Below, piece by piece: positions 34,479 to 42,689 of a stretch of DNA of 64,000 bases. This stretch comes from Amycolatopsis thermoflava N1165. GTDB lineage: Bacteria; Actinomycetota; Actinomycetes; Mycobacteriales; Pseudonocardiaceae. Each line of letters begins with the position of its first letter. Position 1 is the stretch's first letter. Made by a program: the position numbers and the translations under genes. The notes below the pieces were generated by a model. That model made no database searches. It saw only the letters and a program-made list of their open reading frames with translations, and was not told where the DNA came from. Location: positions 3,757,560-3,821,559 of the forward strand of contig NZ_KI421511.1 of NCBI RefSeq assembly GCF_000473265.1, read 5' to 3'.

Positions 34479-36859
34479 CACGTGATCGCCAAATCTGTCC
34501 GGAGTGGACGGTTCTGCATCGCGCGCCACACGGCTGCCGGGGTCAGCGGCATGTCCGCGTGCCGCACCCCGTACGGTTTGAGCGCGTCGAGCACCGCGTT
34601 GACCACAGCCGCGGGCGAGCCGACGGTCGCGGACTCGCCGATGCCCTTGGCGCCGATGGGGTGGTGCGGCGACGGGGTGACCGTCTCGCCCAGCTCCCAC
34701 GACGGACACTCCATCGACGTCGGGATCAGGTAGTCCATGAACGACCCGCCGAGGTGGTTGCCGTCCTCGTCGAACGCCATCACCTGCATCAGCGCCATCC
34801 CGATGCCCTCGGCCAGCCCGCCGTGCACCTGGCCCTCGACGATCGTCGGGTTGATCCGGACGCCGCAGTCGTCGACCGCGACGAACCGGCGCACCTTCAC
34901 CTGCCCGGTCTCCGGGTCGACGTCGACGACGCAGATGTAGGCGCCGAACGGGTAGGTCAGGTTCGGCGGGTTGTAGACGCAGGTCGCGTCCAGGTGCCCC
35001 TCGACGCCGTCGGGCAGTTCCAGGTCGGAGTGCGCGGCCAGCGCGATCTCCTGGATGGTCTTGCCGGAGTCCGGGTCCCCTTGGACGAACCAGCGGCCCT
35101 TCTCCCACTCCAGGTCGTCCGGGCTCACCTCCAGCATGGCCGAGGCGACGATCTTGGCCCGCTCGCGGACCCGCCGCGCCACCACCGCGGTCGCCCCGCC
35201 GGACACCGGCGTCGACCGGGACCCGTAGGTGCCCAGGCCGAACGGCGTCTGGTCGGTGTCGCCGTGCACGACCTCGATGTCGTCCGGCGAGATGCCCAGC
35301 TCCTCGGCCACGATCTGCGCGAACGTCGTCTCGTGCCCCTGACCCTGGCTCTGGCAGGACAGCCGCAGCACGGCCTTGCCGGTCGGGTGCACGCGCAGCT
35401 CGGCGCCGTCGGCCATGCCCAGCCCGAGGATGTCCATGTGCTTGCGCGGCCCGGCGCCGACGGCCTCGGTGAAGAAGCTGATGCCGATGCCCATCAGCGG
35501 ACCGTCCCCGCTCGCCGCGCGCCGCTTCTGCTCCTCCCGCAGTTCCGCGTAGCCGGCGATGTCCATCGCCTGGCTCAGCGCGCGCGGGTAGTCGCCGGAG
35601 TCGTACTCCCAGCCGGTCTTGCTGACGTACGGGAACTGCTCCGGCCTGAGCAGATTGCGCATCCGCAGCTCCGCCGGGTCCATCCCGAGGTCGTAGGCCA
35701 GCACGTCGACCAGCCGCTCGACCAGGTAGACCGCTTCGGTGATGCGGAACGAACACGCGTAGGCGACACCACCGGGCGCCTTGTTGGTGTAGACGCCGGT
35801 GACCGCGCAGTGCGCCGCCTCGATGTCGTAGGAACCGGTGAAGACGCCGAAGAACCCGGCGGGGAACTTCGTCGGCTGCGCGGTGCCGTTGAACGCGCCG
35901 TGGTCGGCGAGGACCTTGACCCGCACCCCGAGGATCTTCCCGTCGCTGGTGGCCGCGATCTCGCCGTGCATGTGGTAGTCGCGGGCGAAGGACGTGCTCA
36001 TCAGGTTCTCCGAGCGGTCCTCCATCCACTTCACCGGTTTGCCGGTGACGATCGAGCCGACCACCGCGCACACGTAACCCGGGTAGATGCCGACCTTGTT
36101 GCCGAACCCGCCGCCGATGTCCGGCGAGATGACCCGGATCTTGTGCTCGGGCAGGCCGGCCACCAGCGCGTACAGGGTGCGGTGCGCGTGCGGCGCCTGC
36201 GTGGTCGTCCACACGGTGAGCTTCCCGGTGATGGGGTCCATGTGGGCCACCGCGCCGCAGGTCTCCATCGGCGCCGGGTGCACCCGCGGGTACAGCATGT
36301 CCTGCGCGGACACCACGTCGGCGCGGGCGAACACCTCGTCGGTGCGCGCGGCGTCGCCTGCTTCCCAGTCGAAGATGTGGTTGTCCCGCTTGCCGTCGAT
36401 GTCGGTGCGGATCACGGGCGCGTCCGGCTCCAGCGCGCGGCGGGCGTCGACGACGGGCGGCAGCGCCTCGTACTCGACGTCGATCAGCTCCAGCGCGTCG
36501 CGTGCGGCGTAGCGGTCGTCGGCGACGACGAAGGCGACCTCCTGGCCCTGGAACCGCACCTTGTCGGTGGCCAGCACGGCCTGCACGTCGTGCGAGAGCG
36601 TCGGCATCCAGGCGAGGTTCAGCCCCTCCAGGGTCTGGCCGGTGATGACGGCCTTCACCTTCGGGTGTGCCTCCGCCGCGCTCGTGTCGATGGACACGAT
36701 GCGCGCATGGGCGTGCGGGCTGCGCAGCACCGCGCCGTGCAGCATCCCGGGCAGGTTCACGTCGTCGACGTACTGCCCGTGACCGCGGATGAACCGGGCG
36801 TCCTCCTTGCGGTGCATACGCCCGAACCCCATCGGGGTGTGTTTCTCGGTGGTGGTCAC
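34478..36859 (-). CDS. coxL: Aerobic CO dehydrogenase large (Mo-Cu) subunit, form I
   Basis: Encodes 793 residues of the xanthine-oxidase family. The active-site loop reads AYACSFR (366-372, Cys369), the AYxCSFR signature that marks true form I CO dehydrogenases; Cys369 corresponds to the copper-binding Cys388 of Oligotropha CoxL. GGGFGNKVGIYPG (Mo-cofactor) and the base catalyst Glu in GAKGIGESATVGSPAAVVNA are present. It oxidises CO with water to CO2, passing electrons to CoxS and CoxM. The GTG start (VTTTEKHTPMGFG) overlaps the coxS stop by 4 nt, so the longer in-frame extension is not used. Confidence 0.96.
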   Translation of the reverse strand: MTTTEKHTPMGFGRMHRKEDARFIRGHGQYVDDVNLPGMLHGAVLRSPHAHARIVSIDTSAAEAHPKVKAVITGQTLEGLNLAWMPTLSHDVQAVLATDKVRFQGQEVAFVVADDRYAARDALELIDVEYEALPPVVDARRALEPDAPVIRTDIDGKRDNHIFDWEAGDAARTDEVFARADVVSAQDMLYPRVHPAPMETCGAVAHMDPITGKLTVWTTTQAPHAHRTLYALVAGLPEHKIRVISPDIGGGFGNKVGIYPGYVCAVVGSIVTGKPVKWMEDRSENLMSTSFARDYHMHGEIAATSDGKILGVRVKVLADHGAFNGTAQPTKFPAGFFGVFTGSYDIEAAHCAVTGVYTNKAPGGVAYACSFRITEAVYLVERLVDVLAYDLGMDPAELRMRNLLRPEQFPYVSKTGWEYDSGDYPRALSQAMDIAGYAELREEQKRRAASGDGPLMGIGISFFTEAVGAGPRKHMDILGLGMADGAELRVHPTGKAVLRLSCQSQGQGHETTFAQIVAEELGISPDDIEVVHGDTDQTPFGLGTYGSRSTPVSGGATAVVARRVRERAKIVASAMLEVSPDDLEWEKGRWFVQGDPDSGKTIQEIALAAHSDLELPDGVEGHLDATCVYNPPNLTYPFGAYICVVDVDPETGQVKVRRFVAVDDCGVRINPTIVEGQVHGGLAEGIGMALMQVMAFDEDGNHLGGSFMDYLIPTSMECPSWELGETVTPSPHHPIGAKGIGESATVGSPAAVVNAVLDALKPYGVRHADMPLTPAAVWRAMQNRPLRTDLAIT

Positions 36860-37371
36860 GCGGACACCTCCGTACTGTCCACGGTGCTCTCCTCGGGGAC
36901 CGCCGCGGCGGCAGTGTCGTGCTCGGCGGCCCACCGGATGGACTTGACGATGTTCTCGTAGCCGGTGCACCGGCACAGCTGTCCGGAAATCGCCTCGCGG
37001 ATGTCCTCTTCGGACGGATCCGGCTGGTGGTCGAGCAGCCAGCGCGCGGTCAGCATCATGCCCGGCGTGCAGAACCCGCACTGCAGGCCGTGGCATTCGG
37101 TGAAGCCCTGCTGCACCGGGTCCAGCCGGGTGGAGTCGCCGAGTCCCTCGACGGTGCGCACGCGGCGGCCGTCGGCCATCACCGCGAGCACCGTGCACGA
37201 CTTGACCGGCGTCTCGTCCAGCCACACCACGCACGCGCCGCAGTTGGACGTGTCGCAGCCCCAGTGCGTGCCGGTCAGGCCCAGCTCGTCGCGCAGGAAG
37301 TGCACGAGCAGCAGGCGGGGTTCGACGTCCCGCGTGTGCTGCTGCCCGTTGACGGTAACCGTGATCTCCAT
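36856..37371 (-). CDS. coxS: CO dehydrogenase small (2x[2Fe-2S]) subunit
   Basis: Encodes 171 residues. The plant-type ferredoxin domain carries CDTSNCGACVVWLDETPVKSC and the C-terminal helical domain CGFCTPGMM with CRCTGYENIVKSI, together ligating two [2Fe-2S] clusters. It carries electrons from the Mo-Cu site in CoxL to FAD in CoxM. The ATG at 37371 follows the coxM stop by 4 nt. The C-terminus has about 15 extra Ala/Glu-rich residues. Confidence 0.95.
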   Translation of the reverse strand: MEITVTVNGQQHTRDVEPRLLLVHFLRDELGLTGTHWGCDTSNCGACVVWLDETPVKSCTVLAVMADGRRVRTVEGLGDSTRLDPVQQGFTECHGLQCGFCTPGMMLTARWLLDHQPDPSEEDIREAISGQLCRCTGYENIVKSIRWAAEHDTAAAAVPEESTVDSTEVSA

Positions 37372-37375
37372 GTCT

Positions 37376-38257
37376 TCACGCCTCCTGGCGGTGGTTGCCG
37401 TGCCAACGGGTGCGGGCCCGGCGCAGCGCGCGGACGGTGAGGACCTCCGCGAGGTGACGCTTGTAGTCGACGGGACCGCGCTGGTCCGGAACCGGTTCGC
37501 AGTGCCGGGCGGCGATCCGGCCCGCCTCGGCGAAGCGCTCGTCCACGGCCGGCCCGCCGAGCAGGTACTCCTCGGCCTCCGGCGCGTGGAAGTTCGGCGC
37601 ACCCAGCGCGGTGAGTCCGATGCCGACCGAAACCAGTTGCGTGCCTTCGATCCGCAGCTCCGCACCGGCCGCGGCGACCGCCCAGTCCCCCGCCCTGCGC
37701 TCGACCTTTTCGTAGGCCGACGCGGACGAGGAGATCGGCACGCGCAGCTGCACGAGCATTTCGTTGTCCCCCACCACGGTCTGGTAAGGACCGGTGAAGA
37801 ACTCACGGACCGGCACGACCCGGCGCCCGCCGGGTCCTTCGATCACCGCCTCGCCGCGCACCGCGGCGAACGCGGCCGACAGGTCCTCCGACGGATCGGC
37901 CTGGCACAGCGAACCGCCGACCGTTCCGCGGTTGCGCACCACGGGATCGGCGATCACCCGCTCGGCGTCGTGGAAGATCGGGAAGTGCTCCCCCACGACC
38001 GCCGAGGACAGCAGATCGGCGTGACGCACCATGGCGCCGACGCACAAAGTGCTGTCCTCGACGCTGATCCGGGCCAATTCGGACAGGTCGTTGATGTCGA
38101 TGAGCGCCTGTGGCTGGGCCAGGCGCAGCTTCATCATCGGAATGAGACTGTGCCCGCCCGCCACGATCCGGCTCTCCGGACCGAACTTCGTCAGCAGACT
38201 CAGCGCGTGGGCCACGCTCGTGGCTCGTTCGTACTGGAACTGCGCAGGTACTTGCAT
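37376..38257 (-). CDS. coxM: CO dehydrogenase medium (FAD) subunit
   Basis: Encodes 293 residues. FAD-binding motifs AGGHSLIPMMKLRLAQP (about 31-47) and TVGGSLCQADPSEDL (about 107-121) match CoxM. The protein hands electrons from CoxS to the quinone pool. MQVPAQFQYERAT at 38257 is the family N-terminus. It is the first gene of the order coxM-S-L-(xdhC-YHS)-D-E, divergent from a LysR gene across 115 bp. No coxG membrane-recruitment gene is seen nearby. Confidence 0.94.
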   Translation of the reverse strand: MQVPAQFQYERATSVAHALSLLTKFGPESRIVAGGHSLIPMMKLRLAQPQALIDINDLSELARISVEDSTLCVGAMVRHADLLSSAVVGEHFPIFHDAERVIADPVVRNRGTVGGSLCQADPSEDLSAAFAAVRGEAVIEGPGGRRVVPVREFFTGPYQTVVGDNEMLVQLRVPISSSASAYEKVERRAGDWAVAAAGAELRIEGTQLVSVGIGLTALGAPNFHAPEAEEYLLGGPAVDERFAEAGRIAARHCEPVPDQRGPVDYKRHLAEVLTVRALRRARTRWHGNHRQEA

Positions 38258-38323
38258 GCGCCCTCCCCGGGCATGGATTTTCGGCACAGGGTGCACCCGG
38301 TGGGGGAAACCGACAATGGCCGA

Positions 38324-38339
38324 TTAAGGGATCACTTAT
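38324..38339. promoter_or_regulatory. Candidate LysR operator in the coxM/lysR promoter
   Basis: TTAAG (38324-38328) and CTTAT (38335-38339) make a near-perfect inverted repeat with 6-nt spacer in the 115-bp divergent gap, consistent with the T-N11-A layout of LysR boxes. It would place the regulator over both promoters. Evidence is symmetry and position. Confidence 0.4.
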
Positions 38340-38372
38340 GTAGGCTGTTCAAGTGCTTCGGACCGGTGTGAG

Positions 38373-39308
38373 ATGACGCTCGGTCAGCTGAGCGCCTTCG
38401 TCCTCGTGGCCCGGCTCGGCTCGGTGACCGACGCGGCCCGGACCCTCGGCGTCAGCGAACCCGCGGTGTCGCAGGCACTCGCCGCGTTGCGGCAGCACCA
38501 CGGCGACAAGCTGATCGTGCGCACTGCCAACGGGATGACGCTGACGCCGGGCGGCAGCCGCCTGCTGCCGATCGCCACACAGATGGTAGCCCTCGGGGCG
38601 GATGCCGATGCCGCCGTTCGGGAGGCCAATGGCGTAGCCGAACGGATGCACGTCGTGGTCACGAGCACGATCGCGGAGTTCGTCGCGGATCCGTTGCTCG
38701 AAGCGTTCATGCGCCGAACGGGCCAGTCGGTGGACGCCTCGGCGGGGCTGGCCCAGGTGGCGGAAATGCCGGTGCTGGTCACGAACCGGCTCGCCGACGC
38801 CGCGCTCGGGCCGCGCCTGGAGGGCGATGTGGCGAGCGAGCCAATGTTCCGGTGCAACATCGTCGCCGTTGCGGCGCCTGGGTTCCGGCCCCGCGGCGGG
38901 CCTGCGCAGTGGCCGTGGCTGGTCGACCCGTCCGGCGCGGATCCGGGCAGCGGGACGGCACAACTGTTGCGCCGCATGGCCGTTCCGGAATCCGCCATCC
39001 GCGTCTTCCCCAACCAGACGGCGGCGTGGTCGGCGGCGGCCAACGGCAACGGGGTGTCGCTCGCTTTCGAGCACCTGGTGGCGCCGCAGCGGCGCAGGCA
39101 GGAACTGGTCGTGCTGCCGACGCCCGTCACCCCGCGAACGGAGTACTGGCACCTGACCACGTTGCCGCACAACCGGTGTTCCACCGCGGCGAACGCGCTG
39201 CGGCACTTCCTGGGCACCCCGGCGGCGATGCAGGTGATGCGCGCACCGGGCGCCGGGGTGCCGCCGTCCCGCTTCCGGCCACCGGTCTACGTGACCATCT
39301 GGAGCTGA
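38373..39308 (+). CDS. LysR-family transcriptional regulator
   Basis: Encodes 311 residues. The winged helix-turn-helix (LGQLSAFVLVARLGSVTDAA, TLGVSEPAVSQALAALRQHH) is followed by a LysR substrate-binding domain with the usual LFEAFMRRTG/FEHLVAPQRR-type segments. It is encoded divergently from the CO dehydrogenase operon and is its probable activator; LysR neighbours of form I cox operons are common. No strong ribosome-binding site precedes the ATG. Effector unknown. Confidence 0.9.
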   Translation: MTLGQLSAFVLVARLGSVTDAARTLGVSEPAVSQALAALRQHHGDKLIVRTANGMTLTPGGSRLLPIATQMVALGADADAAVREANGVAERMHVVVTSTIAEFVADPLLEAFMRRTGQSVDASAGLAQVAEMPVLVTNRLADAALGPRLEGDVASEPMFRCNIVAVAAPGFRPRGGPAQWPWLVDPSGADPGSGTAQLLRRMAVPESAIRVFPNQTAAWSAAANGNGVSLAFEHLVAPQRRRQELVVLPTPVTPRTEYWHLTTLPHNRCSTAANALRHFLGTPAAMQVMRAPGAGVPPSRFRPPVYVTIWS

Positions 39309-39320
39309 CGGCGGCCCCGG

Positions 39321-40217
39321 TCAGCCGGCGACCGCGGACGCCGCGATCGCCTCCACCACCGCCTGCTCGCCGTCCTCCGTGTCGACCATCAGAACCGTTC
39401 CGCCGTCGAGGATGCGGCGCACCGTCTTGACCGTGATCAGCGGAGCAGGCACGCTCGTCGACGTCGTGGCCCTGGTCGTGGTGGCGGGCACGGGGCCGGC
39501 CACGGAGACGCTGTAGCACCGCCCGTCCGGCCGGGCCGGCGACTGCGTCTGCACCTCGGGCGGGCACAGCGTCAGGTACTCGTACTCCGTCCCGCCGCTC
39601 CACTGCCGAACCGTCAGGTCCGCCGGCGCGCGGAGGCTGCGCAGCATCGAGTGCACCGGCGTCGGCACGAGGCGGACCGACCGCGCGATCCGCAGCACGC
39701 TGATGTCCGGGATCTGCCAGGCCTTGGTCAGCACCGAGACCACCCGGTCCGGCGCGATGCGGACCTTCGCCTGTGTCCCCCCGCCGGCCAGGTCCGTCAC
39801 CATGCCCGACTCCCCGACCTCGCGATCCGGGTAGTCGCTGACGCTGATCTCCAGGTAGTTGCCGGACGAGCCGTTGTACCGGCCGCTCGCGAAGCTGCCG
39901 GAGACGGTCCAGGTGCTCAGCTCGAACCCGGACGGCAGGTCGCCGACCGTGAACGGCAACGCGAGCGCGGGCAACGGGAGGTCGGCCGCCCCCGCGGCGG
40001 CCTCGATCGACTCCGGCTCGTCCGACGGCCGCAGCACGGTCATCCCGGCGGCGACCCCGGCGATCACCACCGCCACCGCGGCCGCCGCGCCGGCGATCCG
40101 CCGCTGGGCGCGCCTGCGCCGGATCCGGCCGTGCGCCCCGGCGAGCACCGCGTCCGGATCGGGGGCGAGCGCCTCCCGGGTCTTCAGCGCTTCCCGCAGA
40201 TTCCGCATTTCGGACAT
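39321..40217 (-). CDS. Membrane-anchored partner of the ECF sigma factor (putative anti-sigma protein)
   Basis: Encodes 298 residues: a short cytoplasmic N-terminus (1-39, LREALKTREALAPDPDAVL, then RIRRRRAQRR), one membrane helix (about 41-63) and an extracytoplasmic domain of about 230 residues without a recognised fold. It starts 2 nt after the sigma-factor stop. This topology and coupling fit the SigE-family arrangement where a single-pass protein follows the sigma gene and may restrain it. No zinc-binding anti-sigma motif (HxxxCxxC) is present, so the mode of action is open. Confidence 0.65.
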   Translation of the reverse strand: MSEMRNLREALKTREALAPDPDAVLAGAHGRIRRRRAQRRIAGAAAAVAVVIAGVAAGMTVLRPSDEPESIEAAAGAADLPLPALALPFTVGDLPSGFELSTWTVSGSFASGRYNGSSGNYLEISVSDYPDREVGESGMVTDLAGGGTQAKVRIAPDRVVSVLTKAWQIPDISVLRIARSVRLVPTPVHSMLRSLRAPADLTVRQWSGGTEYEYLTLCPPEVQTQSPARPDGRCYSVSVAGPVPATTTRATTSTSVPAPLITVKTVRRILDGGTVLMVDTEDGEQAVVEAIAASAVAG

Positions 40218-40219
40218 GG

Positions 40220-40714
40220 TCAGGCCACCTCCATCTCGGCGCCCAGGCGGACCCGCAGCACGGACAGGCCGCGGGAGATGTGACTGCGCACGGTGCCCAC
40301 CGCGCAGCCGAGTACCGACGCGATCTCGTCGTCGTCGCGGTCCTCGTAGAACCGCAGCACGATGGCGGCCTGCTGCGACCGGCTCAGCCCCGACAGCAGC
40401 TCCTTCAGCTGCGCGCCGTCAGCGATCCGGCCGGCCGGGTCGGCGGCGTGCGGCTCGCGGAACCACGCCGGGTCCGCCACCGTCCGCACCGCGCGCTGGT
40501 ACCAGCGGCGCCGCCACGACAGGTGCCCGTTGACGACCATCTTCCGCAGGTACAGGTCGGGCCGGTCGGTCTCGGCGACCCGGGCCCACTTCTCGTGGGC
40601 CCGCACCAGCGCCTCCTGCACGAGGTCCTGGGCCAGGTCCGGATCCCCGGTCAGGACCGCCGCGAACCGCACCAGCCCCGGCAGCTGCTCGCGGGCGAAA
40701 TCGTCGAAGTGCAC
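40220..40714 (-). CDS. SigE-family ECF RNA polymerase sigma factor
   Basis: Encodes about 164 residues. Region 2 (LPGLVRFAAVLTGDPDLAQD, LVQEALVRAHEKW) and region 4 (LSRSQQAAIVLRFYEDRDDD, ASVLGCAVGTVRSHISRGL) define an ECF sigma factor of the SigE-70 type widespread in actinobacteria. The GTG at 40714 (HFDDFAREQLPG) was preferred; the frame is open upstream to 40762, but that part overlaps a perfect 14-bp hairpin that ends the preceding gene. It is coupled to a membrane protein 2 nt downstream. Stimulus and targets are unknown. Confidence 0.88.
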   Translation of the reverse strand: MHFDDFAREQLPGLVRFAAVLTGDPDLAQDLVQEALVRAHEKWARVAETDRPDLYLRKMVVNGHLSWRRRWYQRAVRTVADPAWFREPHAADPAGRIADGAQLKELLSGLSRSQQAAIVLRFYEDRDDDEIASVLGCAVGTVRSHISRGLSVLRVRLGAEMEVA

Positions 40715-40750
40715 GAAGAGCAGATGCTCGCACCACGGGTGGCCGTTGCA

Positions 40751-40786
40751 CCCGGACCGCACTTTTTCCCGGAAGTGCGGTCCGGG
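40751..40786 (-). terminator. Strong hairpin after the azoreductase gene
   Basis: CCCGGACCGCACTT (40751-40764) and AAGTGCGGTCCGGG (40773-40786) form a perfect 14-bp stem with an 8-nt loop, 8 nt after the azoreductase stop on the minus strand. No U tract follows. It probably separates the azoreductase transcript from the sigma factor gene. Confidence 0.75.
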
Positions 40787-40794
40787 TCACACGA

Positions 40795-41436
40795 TCAGGC
40801 CGCGGCCGGCACCCACAGGGCGTCGATCTCCTTCTCCGCGGTGGCGAGGCTCTGCTCGAACAGCGGGATCAGGTCGGCCATGGCCGGGTTGTGCGGCGCG
40901 AGGGTCAGCTCGGCGGCGATCACGCGCGGTTCGAGACCGGTCAGGGACAGCCCGTGCGGCAGCCACGGCTCGGCGTGGTCCCAGCCCTCGCGCGGGGTGC
41001 CCGGGCCGTAGCCCCCGCCACGGCTGGCCAGCACGATGAGCTCGCGATCGCCGAGCAGCCCGCGCGCGGTCTCCGGGTCGAACGCCAGGCCGGGGACGAT
41101 CAGGTGGTCGACCCACGCCTTGACCTCGCTCGGCGGGCCGTAGTTGTAGAGCGGCAGGCCCAGCAGGACGGTGTCGGCCGCCTTGATCTCGCCGATCAGC
41201 TCCTGCATGCGCGCCCAGGCCGCGGCCTGGGCTTCGGTGTGCTGCGCGGGCGGAACCGTCCGTGCCGTGTTGCCTGCCTCGCCGAGGTGCGGAACCGGGT
41301 TCCGGGCGAGGTCGCGGTAGGTGACGGCGCCGTCCGGGTGCGCGGCCCGCCAGGCCGCCGCCGCACGAGCGGTCAGCCTGCGGCTGACGGACTCCTCGCC
41401 GCGGATGCTCGAGTCGATGTGCAATAGGTGCGCCAT
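40795..41436 (-). CDS. azoR: FMN-dependent NADH:quinone/azo oxidoreductase
   Basis: Encodes 213 residues of the flavodoxin-fold AzoR family: HLLHIDSSIRGEESVSRRLT (FMN phosphate loop), LGLPLYNYGPPSEVKAWVDH, and ASRGGGYGPGTPREGWDHAE. It reduces quinones and azo compounds by two-electron steps and helps against thiol or quinone stress. MAHLLHIDSS at 41436 is the family start. It is divergent from a MarR regulator 86 bp away, the standard arrangement for a quinone/redox-sensing pair. Confidence 0.93.
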   Translation of the reverse strand: MAHLLHIDSSIRGEESVSRRLTARAAAAWRAAHPDGAVTYRDLARNPVPHLGEAGNTARTVPPAQHTEAQAAAWARMQELIGEIKAADTVLLGLPLYNYGPPSEVKAWVDHLIVPGLAFDPETARGLLGDRELIVLASRGGGYGPGTPREGWDHAEPWLPHGLSLTGLEPRVIAAELTLAPHNPAMADLIPLFEQSLATAEKEIDALWVPAAA

Positions 41437-41460
41437 TGGTGGTTTGCCCTTCAAGATTGA

Positions 41461-41475
41461 TTTGTGTTACGCAAA
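41461..41475. promoter_or_regulatory. Candidate MarR operator
   Basis: TTTGTGTTACGCAAA is an imperfect 15-bp palindrome (six of seven pairs match) in the azoR/marR divergent gap. Its size and TTAC core fit MarR operators, and it would overlap the azoR promoter. Binding is inferred. Confidence 0.5.
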
Positions 41476-41510
41476 CTATCTATAGCACACCGATAGGCCT
41501 TTCCGTTGGG

Positions 41511-41516
41511 TAAAGT
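41511..41516 (+). promoter_or_regulatory. -10 element for a leaderless marR mRNA
   Basis: TAAAGT ends 6 nt before the GTG start of the MarR gene, with no ribosome-binding site between. Transcription would begin at or next to the start codon. Confidence 0.5.
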
Positions 41517-41522
41517 GACGAG

Positions 41523-41993
41523 GTGGCCTCCCTGCCGGTTGTGAACCAGCCCGCGCACCGGGTCGGCGCGTTGATCGACCACCTGGCGCGCCGGCTGCGG
41601 CTGCGCTCGGAAACCGTGCTGGAGCCACTGGGGCTGCGGCCGCGGCACCTGCTGGCCCTGACCCTGGTGCGGGACCGGGACGGGATCTCGCAGCAGACGC
41701 TGGCGAGCACGCTGGAGATGGACGGGACGAACGTCGTGGGCCTGCTCAACGACCTGGAGCGCGAGCAGCTGGTCGAGCGGCGGCGCTCGCCGGAGGACCG
41801 CAGGCGGCACACGGTCTCGCTGACCGAGGCCGGGGCGAAGACGCTGGCGAAGGCGGAGTTCGCGCTGGCGGCGGTGGAGGACGAGGTGTTCTGCGCGCTC
41901 GACACCGACCAGCGCGAGACGCTCTACCGGCTGCTGCAGACCGCGAGCAACGGCGAGCAGCCGATCTGCACCGAGACGATCCCCGACTGCTGA
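41523..41993 (+). CDS. MarR-family transcriptional regulator
   Basis: Encodes 156 residues with a central winged helix-turn-helix: GISQQTLASTLEMDGTNVVG, LLNDLEREQLVERRRSPEDR, RRHTVSLTEAG. The DxRxxxVxLT wing signature (DRRRHTVSLT) is intact. Single cysteines at 146 (EDEVFC region near 121) and in the C-terminal PDC could serve in redox sensing, as in quinone-sensing MarR proteins; that is inference. It is divergent from azoR and most likely represses it. Confidence 0.92.
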   Translation: MASLPVVNQPAHRVGALIDHLARRLRLRSETVLEPLGLRPRHLLALTLVRDRDGISQQTLASTLEMDGTNVVGLLNDLEREQLVERRRSPEDRRRHTVSLTEAGAKTLAKAEFALAAVEDEVFCALDTDQRETLYRLLQTASNGEQPICTETIPDC

Positions 41994-42068
41994 CCCCCGA
42001 CCAAGGTCGGAGCCGGTGTAGCCGCAAGCCCGACGCGCGTGGCGGGCTGCACCCAGGACCATCGGCAG

Positions 42069-42689
42069 GTGAGCAACCACGTCCGTTCCGTGGTGCTGGA
42101 CGTCGCCGCACCGCTCGCCCTCTTCTACGGACTCCGCTCGGCCACCGGCGACACGACGGCGCTCGTGGTGAGCATGACGCCACCCGCGCTCAACGCGGTC
42201 CTGACCGCGGTCCGGCAACGCCGGCTGGACGCGCTGGCGGTCGCAGTGCTCGCCGGCACCGCGCTCGGCGCCGTCGCGGCGCTGCTCGGCGGCGGCCCAC
42301 GCGAACTGCTCGCGCGCGGCGCCTGGTTCAGCGCGCCGGCCGGGCTCTGGACGCTCGCGACGCTGTTCCGGCGGCAACCGCTCACCTTCGAGGTGACCAG
42401 GACCCTGCTGCCGCACCGCGCGACGCTGATGGACCGCCTGTGGGCCACCGACGGACGGTTCCGGGCGGCCTGGCGGGCCATCACGATCTGCTGGGGCGGC
42501 GCGGCGCTCGCCGACAGCGCCCTGCGGATCGTGATGGCCTACACGCTGCCGGTCGCGGTGGTCCCCGCGCTCGACAGTGTGCTGACGATCGTGACGATCG
42601 TCGTCCTCCAGCTGCCGACCCACCTGCTGCTGCGGCGCTCCGGCCACTGGCGCAGCCTGTTCGGCCGCCCGGCCGCTACGACCGGCTGA
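42069..42689 (+). CDS. VC0807-family polytopic membrane protein
   Basis: Encodes about 206 residues with five or six membrane helices. PLALFYGLRSATGDTTALVV, TPPALNAVLTAVRQRRLDAL and the FEVTRTLLPHRATLMDRLW segment match the VC0807 (DUF3159-like) family of unknown function, frequent in actinomycetes. The start at GTG 42069 is preferred over GTG 42039 because the hydrophobic core then begins normally. Its 3' end overlaps the convergent acetyltransferase by 14 nt. Confidence 0.75.
   Translation: MSNHVRSVVLDVAAPLALFYGLRSATGDTTALVVSMTPPALNAVLTAVRQRRLDALAVAVLAGTALGAVAALLGGGPRELLARGAWFSAPAGLWTLATLFRRQPLTFEVTRTLLPHRATLMDRLWATDGRFRAAWRAITICWGGAALADSALRIVMAYTLPVAVVPALDSVLTIVTIVVLQLPTHLLLRRSGHWRSLFGRPAATTG

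Noticed and set aside
33597-36212. 871-codon frame covering the XdhC gene and antisense-frame of coxL
   Set aside because: Only its last 293 codons (from ATG 34478) have family similarity; the front half is a shadow of coxL.
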